From Blastococcus sp. DSM 46786 (GTDB taxonomy: Bacteria > Actinomycetota > Actinomycetes > Mycobacteriales > Geodermatophilaceae): a DNA stretch of 59,508 bases. The translations under genes were made by a program, and so were the position numbers. The notes beneath the pieces were generated by a model, which was not told where the DNA came from, searched no databases, and worked only from the letters and a program-made list of their open reading frames with translations. Of the stretch, positions 24,149 through 32,892 are shown piece after piece; positions within the stretch are counted from its first letter, which is position 1; each line of letters opens with the position of its first letter. Where the stretch lies: positions 1-59,508 of the forward strand of contig NZ_FOAO01000028.1 in the NCBI RefSeq assembly GCF_900109665.1. The letters are read 5' to 3'.

Positions 24149-24652
24149 ATGACGGAACTGGTAGAGCAGACCGAGCACGAGGTAGAGCACTGCGCAACGG
24201 TGGAACGTGCAGCGTTCCTCTGGCGAGCGCCCGTGTACTTCGACGATCTGGACGCGATGGGGATGCTGCACAACGCGCGGTACTTCGCGCTCACCGATCG
24301 CGCCATCTCCGCCTACTTCGAGTCCCTGGGGCGGCGGTGGGAACTCGATCCCCACCGGAACCCGGACCAGCACTGGGCCGTGCGGGAGCAGCAGCTGACC
24401 TACGCCGCACCCTTCCGGGGGGTGGGGCTCCTGGACGTCGAGCTCGCCGTGATCAGGGTGGGCGTCACCAGCGCGGTGTACGCGGTGCGCTTCACCACGG
24501 ACGGCGTCGAGCACGCGAGGGGCTCGCGGGTGGTCATCAAGGTGGATCCGGACACGGGTCGGCCGGCGCCGTGGACGCCGAGCACCCGTGCAGCTCTGAC
24601 CGCCCTCATGGTGCCGGGCGTCGGAGCACCCGCGGCCGGCGGACCGGCATAG
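24149..24652 (+). CDS. 4HBT-family acyl-CoA thioesterase
   Basis: A 167-residue hotdog-fold protein. YFDDLDAMGMLHNARYF (about 30-46) matches the 4-hydroxybenzoyl-CoA thioesterase active-site segment, with the catalytic acidic residue and the HNARYF turn. The start is supported by GGAAGAGGGAAG just upstream. It stands between divergent yaaA and convergent TetR genes, and its acyl-CoA substrate is unknown. Confidence 0.85.
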   Translation: MTELVEQTEHEVEHCATVERAAFLWRAPVYFDDLDAMGMLHNARYFALTDRAISAYFESLGRRWELDPHRNPDQHWAVREQQLTYAAPFRGVGLLDVELAVIRVGVTSAVYAVRFTTDGVEHARGSRVVIKVDPDTGRPAPWTPSTRAALTALMVPGVGAPAAGGPA

Positions 24653-24655
24653 GGG

Positions 24656-24670
24656 ACACGGCGGCCGTGT
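24656..24670. terminator. Small hairpin between convergent genes
   Basis: ACACGG-CGG-CCGTGT follows the thioesterase stop by 3 nt and lies before the end of the TetR gene, so it may end either transcript. Confidence 0.35.
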
Positions 24671-24725
24671 GCCGGCCGCCCGCCCCGCTCGACGAGGTGG
24701 GCGCCGGGACCTGGCGGGCCGACCG

Positions 24726-25319
24726 TCAGCCGGTGTCCGGTGTGCGGGACGTGCTGATGCCCCCGAGCACGAGGTCCAGCACCTCCAGGGCCAGCGCTTC
24801 GGTCACCGGCGCTCCGGTGATGACCAGGCGGTGCACGATGGGTGCCACGAGGAGGTCCTCCACCAGGTCCAGATCGACGTCGGCCCGTACCGCACCCTCC
24901 GCGATCCCGCGCTGGAGCAGGCGGACGACGGCGCGCTTGCGCGGTTGTGCGAAGCGGGCGCGGAACTCGGCGGCTAGTTCGGGGTCGCGGGTCAGGTCGG
25001 CGGCGAGGCCGGGGATGGTCTGCCCGGCCACGGACTGGCTCAGCGAGCGGGTCGTCTGGAGCACGGTCTCGCGGAGGTCGTCGGCCCACCGCCCGGTGTC
25101 CACAGCGGGGCCCAGATCCATCACCCCCGAGACGGCGTCGATCACCAGGGCCGCCTTCGACGGCCAGGACCGGTACACGGTCGTCCGTGCCACGCCCGCA
25201 CGAGAGGCGACGGCGCCGATGCTCAGCGCTGGATAACCACCCTCGGCGAGCAGTTCCCTGGTGGCCGCGAGCACCGCAGCTCGCCGCTGCGCATCCCGTG
25301 GTCTCCCGACCGTCGACAC
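24726..25319 (-). CDS. TetR-family transcriptional regulator
   Basis: A 197-residue regulator. The N-terminal helix-turn-helix is clear: AAVLAATRELLAEGGYPALS, then SIGAVASRAGVARTTVYRSWPSKAALV (about 13-55). The C-terminal half is a helical ligand-binding region of the TetR_C type. The GTG at 25319 is supported by GAGAGGGG six nt before it. It is transcribed away from the GlxA-type regulator at 25443, and the shared 123-bp gap contains a repeated motif that could be its operator. Confidence 0.9.
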   Translation of the reverse strand: MSTVGRPRDAQRRAAVLAATRELLAEGGYPALSIGAVASRAGVARTTVYRSWPSKAALVIDAVSGVMDLGPAVDTGRWADDLRETVLQTTRSLSQSVAGQTIPGLAADLTRDPELAAEFRARFAQPRKRAVVRLLQRGIAEGAVRADVDLDLVEDLLVAPIVHRLVITGAPVTEALALEVLDLVLGGISTSRTPDTG

Positions 25320-25335
25320 CCGGACCCCTCTCTGA

Positions 25336-25413
25336 GATACGCGACACTGTGCATCGTTAGTAGACCGCCTGACCGCCAAACGGTGTAGAAAGCAGATCCT
25401 GATAACGCGACAC
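25336..25413. promoter_or_regulatory. Repeated GATA(A)CGCGACAC sites between divergent regulators
   Basis: ACGCGACAC occurs at 25339-25347 and 25405-25413, each led by GATA, 66 bp apart. One copy is next to the TetR start and the other is next to the GlxA-type start, as expected for sites controlling both promoters. Confidence 0.4.
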
Positions 25414-25442
25414 AGCGTAGCGCCAGAGCGGGAGGGCGGCAC

Positions 25443-26573
25443 ATGACCGGGTCTGTGCGGGAACGGGTCCAGCACGACGTGGTGCCAGGAGTCCGGTGGA
25501 TCGACCGGGATGCCGACGACCGCGACACGTACGGATCGCGGTGCGCCGTCCCGTCGGCACCGGGAGCCGGCGGCCCGCTGCCCGGGGGGTCGACCGTGGC
25601 GATCGTGGCGTTCACCGGTGCGCGGCTCCTCGACCTCGCCGTGCCGCTGGAGGTGTTCGCTGCCGACCGCACCGGCGCGGGCCACCCGGTGCACCGGGTG
25701 GAGGTCGTGGCCGGTGACGACGGTGCGCACGAGGCCCTGGGCATGCTGGTCGCCGCCGGAGGGGTGGAGGACGTCATCGCCCGTGCGGATCTGGTGGTCG
25801 TGCCCTGGTGGCGGCCGGACACCGGCCCGGCCCCGCGCTCCGTTCTCGACGGCTTGCGTGCCGCGCACGCCCGGGGAGCGACCGTCGCCGGGTCCTGCCG
25901 CGGCGTCTTCGTGCTGGCCGAGGCCGGCCTGCTGCGGGGACGTCGCGCGACGACCCACTGGATGCACACGGCCGAGCTCTCGCAGCGCCATCCGGACATC
26001 CGCGTCGACCACGAGGCGCTCTTCGTGGACGAGGGCACGGTGCTCACCGCGGCAGGGAACATGGCCTCGGTCGACCTGTGCCTGCACCTGCTGCGGAGGC
26101 TGCGCGGGGCCGCGGCTGCGGGTGACGTGGCGCGCCGGATGGTCATGCCGCCCCCGCGTTCGGGCGGCGACGCGCAGGTCCTGGAGGTGCCCGTGTCCGG
26201 TGACGAGCCGGACGACCGGATGCCGCGGGCCCTGCGCTGGGCGCTGGAGAACCTCAGCAGCCCGATCGAGGTCGACCAGTGGGCGGCCACCGCGTACATG
26301 AGCCCGCGCACCTTCGCCCGGCGGTTCCGGGCGGAGGTCGGGCGCACGCCGCACCAGTGGCTGCTCCACCAACGCGTCCTCCTCGCCCAGCAGCTCCTCG
26401 AGCGCACCGATCTGACGATCGACCGGATCACCGACGCGACCGGATTCGGCTCCCCGATCGCGCTGCGGACCCACTTCCGGCGGGCCCTGGGCTGCTCGCC
26501 GACCCAGTACCGGGCCGGCTTCCGGGCCCGGGTGTCCGCCGGGGAAGCCTCTCCCCGGACGGCGGCTACCTGA
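25443..26573 (+). CDS. GlxA-type regulator (DJ-1/PfpI domain plus AraC HTH)
   Basis: A 376-residue transcription factor. The DJ-1/PfpI-like domain spans about 50-220 and contains the nucleophile-region turn GSCRGVFVLAEAGLL (about 150). The AraC-type double helix-turn-helix spans about 255-350, with MSPRTFARRFRAEVGRTP and ITDATGFGSPIALRTHFRR. Family members usually activate nearby catabolic genes. GGGAGG lies before the ATG. It is divergent from the TetR gene and its stop overlaps the tail of the convergent acetyltransferase gene by 8 bp. Confidence 0.9.
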   Translation: MTGSVRERVQHDVVPGVRWIDRDADDRDTYGSRCAVPSAPGAGGPLPGGSTVAIVAFTGARLLDLAVPLEVFAADRTGAGHPVHRVEVVAGDDGAHEALGMLVAAGGVEDVIARADLVVVPWWRPDTGPAPRSVLDGLRAAHARGATVAGSCRGVFVLAEAGLLRGRRATTHWMHTAELSQRHPDIRVDHEALFVDEGTVLTAAGNMASVDLCLHLLRRLRGAAAAGDVARRMVMPPPRSGGDAQVLEVPVSGDEPDDRMPRALRWALENLSSPIEVDQWAATAYMSPRTFARRFRAEVGRTPHQWLLHQRVLLAQQLLERTDLTIDRITDATGFGSPIALRTHFRRALGCSPTQYRAGFRARVSAGEASPRTAAT

Positions 26574-27117
26574 CCAGCGCCACGTCTGCCGCGGCGCCCA
26601 GGAGCCGCTCCAGGACGACGACGTCGTGCCACGTCCCGTCGACCTGCCCGTGCCGCCGGTGGACGCCCACCTCGCGGAAGCCGCACGCCGAGCACAGGGC
26701 CCGGCTCCCGGTGTTGCCGGCGAGGACCCGGCCGACGAGCTTGTGGAGACCGGCCGCCTCCGACCCCCGGGTCAGTTCCGCGAGCAGCCGGCGACCGTGA
26801 CCCCGCCCGGCGCTGCGCGGATCCACGTAGACCGAGAACTCGGCCACGCCCCGGTACGCGGCGCGCGGCGAGTAGGCGAAGGTCGCCGCCCAGCCCACCA
26901 CGCGCGCGCACTCCTCGGCGACCAGGAACAGGTGGGGCGCGCCGGTCGCTCGGATCCGCGCCCGGGTGCCGGGGACCGTGCGCGGCGTGGTGTCCAGGGT
27001 GGCGACGCCGCTGAGGATGCCGGCGTCGTGGATGCCTGCGACGGCCGCCGCGTCCTGCTCGGTCGCCGGGCGGATGCCGGGGTGCGGGGTGGTTCCGCCT
27101 GGGGAGGTGGTGGTCAC
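26566..27117 (-). CDS. PAT-like GNAT N-acetyltransferase
   Basis: A 183-residue GNAT enzyme closest by eye to the phosphinothricin-acetyltransferase-like group: IRPATEQDAAAVAGIHDAGI at the start, VGWAATFAYSPRAAYRGVAEFSVYV in the middle, then the acetyl-CoA loop RSAGRGHGRRLL. Many such genes acetylate amino-acid analogues or methionine sulfoximine; the substrate here is not known. The GTG at 27117 gives a protein of normal family length; an in-frame extension upstream looks non-coding. Confidence 0.82.
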   Translation of the reverse strand: MTTTSPGGTTPHPGIRPATEQDAAAVAGIHDAGILSGVATLDTTPRTVPGTRARIRATGAPHLFLVAEECARVVGWAATFAYSPRAAYRGVAEFSVYVDPRSAGRGHGRRLLAELTRGSEAAGLHKLVGRVLAGNTGSRALCSACGFREVGVHRRHGQVDGTWHDVVVLERLLGAAADVALVR

Positions 27118-27320
27118 GGGCAGAGCGTCGGCTCGCGGCGTCGCCGGAACCACCCCCGGGGGCGCCACGGCTCGCCCGGTTCCCGCCACGGAGCACCGGC
27201 TGGCAGGAATCGTTCCCGGCTCGTCGCTTCTGCCCCTCACCGTCGCCACCGCCCCGGCCGGAGGCTTCCTCGCGACCATCACCGGCCCGTCGGGGGTGGC
27301 CAGGAGGAGAGGAGCGCGAC

Positions 27321-27941
27321 GTGAGCCGTGCACTGCTGGTGATCGACGTCCAGGGGGAGTACGACGAGGGAACGCTGCCGGTCGCATGGCCGCCGCGCAC
27401 CGCCGCCCTGGCCAACGTGCGGCGGGCCGTGGACGCCGCCACCGCCCGTGGCATCCCGGTCGTCGTCGTCCAGCAGACGGAGAAACCGGGCGCGCCGGCC
27501 TTCGCCCGGGGCACGGCCGGCTGGCGGCTGCACCCCGTGCTCGACGGCGTCCGCGCGGACCTCCGGGTGCAGAAGACCCTGCCGAGCGCCTTCAGCGGCA
27601 CGTCCCTGGACGACTGGCTGCGCAGCGAGGGGGTGGACACCGTGACGCTGGTCGGGTTCCTCACCCACAACTGCATCGACTCGACGGCCCGGTCGGCGGC
27701 GCACCGGGGATACGCGGTGGAGGTCCTCGACGACGCCACCGGGACCATCGCGCTCCGCAACGCCGTCGGGAGCGTGACCGCCGAGGAGCTGCACCGGCAC
27801 ACCCTGCTGGTGCTGCAGTCGCGGTTCGCGGGCGTGCTGAGCACCGACGGCTGGGTGGCCGCGCTGGACGGCGGTTCCCGCCCGGCGCCCACCGGCCTGC
27901 TGGCGTCCGCCGCCGCCGCGCTGGAGATGGTGGCGCCGTGA
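27321..27941 (+). CDS. Isochorismatase-family cysteine hydrolase
   Basis: A 206-residue hydrolase. The catalytic triad positions are recognisable: Asp in LLVIDVQGEY (residue 9), Lys in QKTLPSAF (about 90) and Cys in FLTHNCIDST (about 118). The family cleaves amides or vinyl ethers such as nicotinamide or isochorismate; the substrate cannot be told. AGGAGAGGAG precedes the GTG start. Its stop overlaps the start of the MFS gene (GTGA), so the two are co-translated. Confidence 0.88.
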   Translation: MSRALLVIDVQGEYDEGTLPVAWPPRTAALANVRRAVDAATARGIPVVVVQQTEKPGAPAFARGTAGWRLHPVLDGVRADLRVQKTLPSAFSGTSLDDWLRSEGVDTVTLVGFLTHNCIDSTARSAAHRGYAVEVLDDATGTIALRNAVGSVTAEELHRHTLLVLQSRFAGVLSTDGWVAALDGGSRPAPTGLLASAAAALEMVAP

Positions 27942-29155
27942 GCCGCGCCGACGCCCGGCTGCGGATGCTCGCGCTCGGCAGCTTCGCGCTGGGGACCAGT
28001 GGCTTCGTCGTGGCCGGGATCCTGCCGACGATCGCCGGGGACCTCGACGTCCCGCTGGCCGACGCCGGCCGGCTGCTGTCCCTGTTCGCGCTGGTCTACG
28101 GCACCGCGGCCCTGGTGCTCGGGCCGCTGGCCGCCCGCTTCGATCGGCGCACCGTGCTCGTCGTCGGCATGGCGGGTTTCACGGTGGCGCACCTGGTCGC
28201 CGCGGTGGCCCCGGACATGGGCGTCCTCCTCGGCGCCCGGATCGCGGCAGCGGTCTTCGCGGGGTTGTACTCCCCGACGGCCATGGGCGTGGCGGTGGCG
28301 CTGTCGCCGCCGGAGGAGCGGGGCCGAGCCGTGGCGGCCGTGCTGTCCGGCATGACGGTCGCGATGGTCCTCGGCGTGCCGCTGGGCAGCCTCCTCGGCG
28401 GCCTCGGCTCGTGGCGGAGCACGTTCGTCGCCGTGGCCGTGCTGGGTGCCGCCGCGACGGTCGGGCTGGCGCGACTCCTGCCGCGGCTGCCGGTCGCCCC
28501 GGCCGCCGCGGCTCCGACCGGACGTCCGGCCGGCTGGGTGCGGTCGGCCGTGCCGCTCAACCTGCTGGCCGTGTTCTCCTGGCAGCTGGCCATGTTCGTG
28601 CCGTTCACGTTCCTCGCGGAGGTCCTCAGCGTCTTCGCCGGCCTCGACGCGACGGCGATCAGCGCCCTGCTGCTCGTGTACGGCGGGTTCGCCTACCTGG
28701 GCAACCGGTCCGGCGGGCGCGCCGCCGACCGCCATGGCGGGACCGCCACGGTGCTGGCGATGCTGGGCGCACTCCTCCTCGCCCTCACCTGCCTAGCCCT
28801 CCTCCCGCAGCTCCCGGCTCCGTGGCGGGTACCGGTGGCCGTGGGCGCCCTCGCGCTGTGGGGATGGGCCGGCTGGGGGATCGTCCCGGCTCAGATGAGC
28901 CGGCTGGTCCGCTTCGTGCCGTCGGCCGCGCAGACGGTGCTGAGCCTGAACACCGCCGTCGTCTACTGGGGCATCGCCGCCGGCGCGTGGGTCGGTGGCG
29001 TGGTCCTGGAGGGCTACGGCCTGGCCGCGCTGAGCCGGGTGGGCGCCGCGGTGGTGGCGGTCGTCCTGGTGCTGCTGGCAGCGGGGACCTGGGCGGCGGC
29101 GGCCCGTCCGGCTCCCGCGACCGCACCGCCGGCCGGCGAGGCGCTGACGCGGTGA
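27938..29155 (+). CDS. MFS efflux transporter
   Basis: A 405-residue transporter with about twelve hydrophobic helices, resembling DHA1-type drug or sugar efflux pumps of the AraJ/YdhP kind. The opening LALGSFALGTSGFVVAGILPTIAGDL and the loop motif GPLAARFDRRTVLVVG between helices 2 and 3 are typical. It overlaps the isochorismatase gene by 4 nt, suggesting that it exports a product or analogue of that enzyme's substrate. That link is inference. Confidence 0.88.
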   Translation: MSRADARLRMLALGSFALGTSGFVVAGILPTIAGDLDVPLADAGRLLSLFALVYGTAALVLGPLAARFDRRTVLVVGMAGFTVAHLVAAVAPDMGVLLGARIAAAVFAGLYSPTAMGVAVALSPPEERGRAVAAVLSGMTVAMVLGVPLGSLLGGLGSWRSTFVAVAVLGAAATVGLARLLPRLPVAPAAAAPTGRPAGWVRSAVPLNLLAVFSWQLAMFVPFTFLAEVLSVFAGLDATAISALLLVYGGFAYLGNRSGGRAADRHGGTATVLAMLGALLLALTCLALLPQLPAPWRVPVAVGALALWGWAGWGIVPAQMSRLVRFVPSAAQTVLSLNTAVVYWGIAAGAWVGGVVLEGYGLAALSRVGAAVVAVVLVLLAAGTWAAAARPAPATAPPAGEALTR

Positions 29156-29289
29156 CCGATCGGCTCCCGGCGGGACCACGAGCCGCGAGCAGGCCCGCGC
29201 TGCTGGCCCCCACGGGTACGACGTTCGCCACCGAGTCTCCCCGAACTTCCCGGGGCGGGCGAGCGGCGGGCCGTGACGGTGGGGACGAC

Positions 29290-30279
29290 GTGACCGGGCC
29301 GCGGGACCGCCTCGAGGTCGGCGATGTGGTCGGCGCGGCCCGCGCCGCCCGCCCCCTGATCGCGCCGCACCTGCACCGGACGCCGGTAGAGCTCTCCGCG
29401 TCCGCCGGCCGGGTGAGCGGGGCATCGGTCTGGCTCAAGCACGAGCAGCAGCAGGTGACCGGCAGCTTCAAGCCGCGCGGGTCGCTGACCAAGCTCACCC
29501 GGCTGACCGCGACCGCGCGGTCGCGCGGCGTCGTGGCGCCGACGGCCGGGAACCACGGCATCGGGCTCGCCTACGCTGCCGGCCGACTGGGCACGCAGGC
29601 GCACATCTACCTGCCCGCGGCCACCGATCGGGCGAAGCTGGACCGGCTGGCCGATCTCGGCGCGCGCATGGAGACCTTCGCCGACATCGAGTCGGCGCGG
29701 CGGGCGGCACTGGCCTCCGCGGCGGCGTACGGGTGGACGTTCTCGTCGGCGTACGACGATCCGGACATGATCGCCGGGGCCGGCACCCTGGGGCTGGAGC
29801 TCGACGAGGAACTGCCCGACGTCGACGTCCTCGTGGTGCCGATCGGCGGGGGAGGCCTGGCCGCGGGACTCGGGGCCGTCCTCGCGGAGCACCGGCCCGG
29901 CGTCCAGGTCTGGGCGGCCGCGACGGAACGGAGCCCCACCTGGCTGCGCTGGCATGCGGCCGGACGACCCGTACCGGTCCAGCCGGCCGAGTCGGTCGCC
30001 GAGGGGCTGTCCGGCGCCGTCGACCCGGCCACCCGGACGTTCGGGCTGGTGTGCCAGGTGGTGCACCGCGTGCTGCCGGTCTCCGACGAGCAGATCATCC
30101 GTGGGCTGCGGTGGCTCGCCGCCGAGCACCAGCAGATGGTGGAACCGTCCGGGGCCGCCGCGCTCGCCGCGGTCCTCGACCCGGCCGCCGGGCTGGCGGG
30201 GGCCCGCGTGGGCGTGGTGCTCACCGGACGCAACGTCGGCCTCCCGCGCTTCCTCCGGCTGGTGGCCGAGAGCGGGTGA
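29290..30279 (+). CDS. PLP-dependent threonine/serine dehydratase-like enzyme
   Basis: A 329-residue fold-type II PLP enzyme. The PLP lysine is in TGSFKPRGS (about residue 60), followed by the substrate loop TAGNHGIG and the phosphate-binding glycine loop [10 protein letters not shown] (about 180). It lacks a C-terminal ACT domain, so a catabolic threonine/serine ammonia-lyase or related eliminase is likely. The start at 29290 places the fold as in relatives. A GTG at 29152 overlapping the MFS stop would add 46 unconserved residues, though its 4-nt overlap would fit coupling. It is probably in one operon with the isochorismatase and transporter. Confidence 0.82.
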   Translation: MTGPRDRLEVGDVVGAARAARPLIAPHLHRTPVELSASAGRVSGASVWLKHEQQQVTGSFKPRGSLTKLTRLTATARSRGVVAPTAGNHGIGLAYAAGRLGTQAHIYLPAATDRAKLDRLADLGARMETFADIESARRAALASAAAYGWTFSSAYDDPDMIAGAGTLGLELDEELPDVDVLVVPIGGGGLAAGLGAVLAEHRPGVQVWAAATERSPTWLRWHAAGRPVPVQPAESVAEGLSGAVDPATRTFGLVCQVVHRVLPVSDEQIIRGLRWLAAEHQQMVEPSGAAALAAVLDPAAGLAGARVGVVLTGRNVGLPRFLRLVAESG

Positions 30280-30419
30280 CTTCCGCGCCGGGCGCCGTGG
30301 CGAGCATGGCAGCAACCCGGCGCCCGGTGACCGGCGACGGGCTCGTCCTCCGGCGCCGGCTGCCGCAGGGTGGAGGCCGAGCGCACCGGTCCCCGGCGCC
30401 ACGACCTCAGGAGATCCCC

Positions 30420-30872
30420 GTGCCGCGTCCCCCCTTCCCGCCGTTCACCCGGGACACCGCCCTGGAGAAGGTGCAGGCGGCCGAGGACGCCTGGAACAGT
30501 TGCGACCCGGCCCGCGTCGCGCTGGCCTACACGGAGGACACCGTGTGGCGGAACCGGGACGAGTTCCTGCAGGGCAGGGACGCCGTGGTGGAGTTCCTGA
30601 CCCGCAAGTGGGACCGCGAACGCGAGTACGCGCTGCGCAAGGAGCTCTGGGCCGTCACCGATGACCGCATCGCCGTCCGGTTCCAGTACGAGTGGAGCGA
30701 CGCGGCCGGGAGATGCTGGCGGTCCTACGGCAACGAGCAGTGGGAGTTCGCCGCCGACGGCCTCATGCGGCGGCGTGAGGCCAGCATCAACGACGTCGCC
30801 ATCCCCGCGGATGCCCGCCGGATCCACGGGCGGCGGGAACCGGGAGACCGGTCGCCACTCGCCCTGCGTTGA
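30420..30872 (+). CDS. DUF1348 NTF2-like protein
   Basis: A 150-residue protein of the DUF1348 family (NTF2/SnoaL-like fold). Family-typical runs are [39 protein letters not shown] and [20 protein letters not shown]. The biochemical role is not established. The GTG at 30420 has AGGAG 6 nt before it and removes an implausible upstream extension. It is convergent with the next gene, with 14 bp between stops. Confidence 0.88.
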   Translation: MPRPPFPPFTRDTALEKVQAAEDAWNSCDPARVALAYTEDTVWRNRDEFLQGRDAVVEFLTRKWDREREYALRKELWAVTDDRIAVRFQYEWSDAAGRCWRSYGNEQWEFAADGLMRRREASINDVAIPADARRIHGRREPGDRSPLALR

Positions 30873-30886
30873 GCGGCCGGGCCCGC

Positions 30887-31582
30887 TCACCGTCCGTCGA
30901 CGCCGAGCAGCCGCCAGCCGGTGCGCGGATAGCTGCCCGTCCGCTGGGCCAGCTCCCGCCCGAGCAAGGTCATGCGCTCGACGGTCCGGCTGTTGGCCAG
31001 GGGGCCGGCATCCAGGAACCGGAACGGGAGGGGGGCGAGCGTGGCGAGGACCAGTTCCTTGCTCGCCGCGTCGTCGCCGGTCACGAGCACGTCCGACGGG
31101 CCCTCCGGAAAGATCGTGGGCTCCTCGAGCACCACCCAGAAGGTGTTCTTGAACGCCCCGACGACGTGTGCGGCCGGCGCCGCGGCCGCCAGCCGCTCGG
31201 CGGCGGAGGTCGTCTCCGGCAACGAGAAGCCGAGGAAGTCGGGGGTGAACGGGTTCGCGATGTCAACGACCACCGTGCCGGCCAACCGCCGGGCGTGCCG
31301 AGTGGCGAATGCGACCGCGTCGTCGTGCCAGAGCGCCAGCACCACGACGTCGGCCTCCAGTGCCTCCGGCTCGGCCTCCGGGCGGACCCGGCCACCCATC
31401 TCGAGCGCGTCGAGACGCTGGGCGAGCCGCGCGGGGTCACGGCTCGCCCAGACGACATCCGTGTGTGGCGCGAGCAGGGACACCAAGCCCGAGCCCATCC
31501 GGCCGCTGCCGACGACGGCCACCGAGCGCGCGGCACCCCTGGACTGGCGGTCATCCGGTTCCGAGAGCGTAGGGCGCCTCAT
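30887..31582 (-). CDS. NADPH-dependent F420 reductase-like oxidoreductase
   Basis: A 231-residue Rossmann protein with the dinucleotide loop VAVVGSGRMGSGL (about 20-32), a second strand ending ASRDP, and VVVDIANPFTPDFLG, which is the pattern of the F420-dependent NADP reductase-like family (NADP_F420 domain). It may use NADPH with a small substrate; F420 use is not certain. The ATG has GGAGAGGAA upstream. No partner gene is adjacent. Confidence 0.8.
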   Translation of the reverse strand: MRRPTLSEPDDRQSRGAARSVAVVGSGRMGSGLVSLLAPHTDVVWASRDPARLAQRLDALEMGGRVRPEAEPEALEADVVVLALWHDDAVAFATRHARRLAGTVVVDIANPFTPDFLGFSLPETTSAAERLAAAAPAAHVVGAFKNTFWVVLEEPTIFPEGPSDVLVTGDDAASKELVLATLAPLPFRFLDAGPLANSRTVERMTLLGRELAQRTGSYPRTGWRLLGVDGR

Positions 31583-31941
31583 GGTCGAGTTCCTCTCCGA
31601 GGCGAGGGACCAGGGACGCTCCGGAGCGCCGCCCCCCGTGTCCGTCGGACCGCGACGGTCCGACACCGATGAGACTCGGCTTCCGGGCCGGCGGACGCGA
31701 GGGCCGGTGCAGCCACTGACCGACTGATCTCTGCCGGTCCGCCCCGAGGAACGCCGCGCGCCGGTGCCGGGGGATCGGTGTGCTGGCGGTGCCGACCCGC
31801 CGCCGACACCGGCCGGCTGAGCGACGCGGCGACGGAAAGCCCGCCGACCCGACCACGGAACTACATGCGCGGACGCGGCTCCCCGCCTCGCCTCGACGCC
31901 CCACCTGCCACCAAGACCCGCGCTCCGGACACGCTGGCCCG
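31583..31941. other. Gene-free stretch
   Basis: No frame in these 359 bp has a family resemblance or a convincing ribosome site, and no strong hairpin stands out. It should contain the promoter of the oxidoreductase gene that starts at 31582 and the 3' flank of the exonuclease gene. Confidence 0.5.
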
Positions 31942-32730
31942 TCAGCTCAGGTCGACGACCACCGGGGCGTGGTCGCTGGCGCCCTTGCCCTTGCGCTCCT
32001 CGCGGTCGATGAACGCGCCGTCGACCCGGGCCGCCAGGGCGGGGGAGCCCAGCAGGAAGTCGATCCGCATGCCCTCGCGACGGGGGAAGCGCAGCTGGGT
32101 GTAGTCCCAGTACGTGTAGACGCCCGGGCCGGGGGCGTGGGGGCGCACCAGGTCGGCGTACCCGGCGTCGACCACCGCCTGGAAGGCCGCGCGCTCCGGC
32201 GCGGAGACGTGCGTGGAGGTGCTGAACACCGACATGTCCCAGACGTCGTCGTCCTGCGGGGCGATGTTCCAGTCGCCGACGAGCGCCACCTGGGCGGCGG
32301 GGTCGTCGGCCAGCCAGCCCGCCGCGGTGCCGCGCAGCGCGGCCAGCCACTCCAGTTTGTAGGTGTAGTGCGGATCGGCCAGCGTGCGCCCGTTGGGCAC
32401 GTAGAGGCTCCACACCCGCACCCCGGCGCAGGTGGCGGCCAGCGCCCGTGCCTCGCAGGAGGTGTCCTCGCCCCAGCACGGCTGGCCGGGGAAGCCGACG
32501 GTGACGTCCTCCAACCCCACCCGGGACAGGATCGACACCCCGTTCCACTGCGAGTAGCCGACGTGCGCGACCTCGTAGCCCAGCGCGGTGAACCGGGCCT
32601 CCGGGAACTGGTCGTCCCGGCACTTGGTCTCCTGCATGGCCAGCACGTCGACGTCGTGGCGCTCCAGGAAGGCGGCGACGCGGTCGGCGCGGGTACGGAT
32701 CGAGTTGACGTTCCAGGTGGCCAGTCGCAC
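31942..32730 (-). CDS. xth: Exodeoxyribonuclease III
   Basis: A 262-residue AP endonuclease/3'-exonuclease of the ExoIII family, a base-excision repair enzyme. Motifs: ATWNVNSIRTR at the N terminus, QETKCRDDQFP with metal-binding Glu, SLYVPNGR, GDWNIAPQDDDVWD, RIDFLLGSPAL and the terminal SDHAPVVVDL catalytic Asp-His. All catalytic segments are present and length is normal. The GTG at 32730 matches the family start. It is divergent from the LytR-CpsA-Psr gene. Confidence 0.95.
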   Translation of the reverse strand: MRLATWNVNSIRTRADRVAAFLERHDVDVLAMQETKCRDDQFPEARFTALGYEVAHVGYSQWNGVSILSRVGLEDVTVGFPGQPCWGEDTSCEARALAATCAGVRVWSLYVPNGRTLADPHYTYKLEWLAALRGTAAGWLADDPAAQVALVGDWNIAPQDDDVWDMSVFSTSTHVSAPERAAFQAVVDAGYADLVRPHAPGPGVYTYWDYTQLRFPRREGMRIDFLLGSPALAARVDGAFIDREERKGKGASDHAPVVVDLS

Positions 32731-32892
32731 GCCGCGGAGCTTACGGAGGGCCACCGACGAGACGGTCCCGCGCCTGCGGCCCCGGTGTCGCCGGATCGGG
32801 CGGTCCTGCGCGGGTGGGCACCGTCGGCGCCCCCACCTGGTCGAACGGTGGGAGCATGGCCCGGTGAGCTGGTGCGCCGCAGGAGCCGCGGG

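Noticed and set aside
26566..26573. Frameshift between the GlxA gene and the acetyltransferase gene
   Set aside because: The genes are convergent and simply overlap tail to tail by 8 bp; both are full length.
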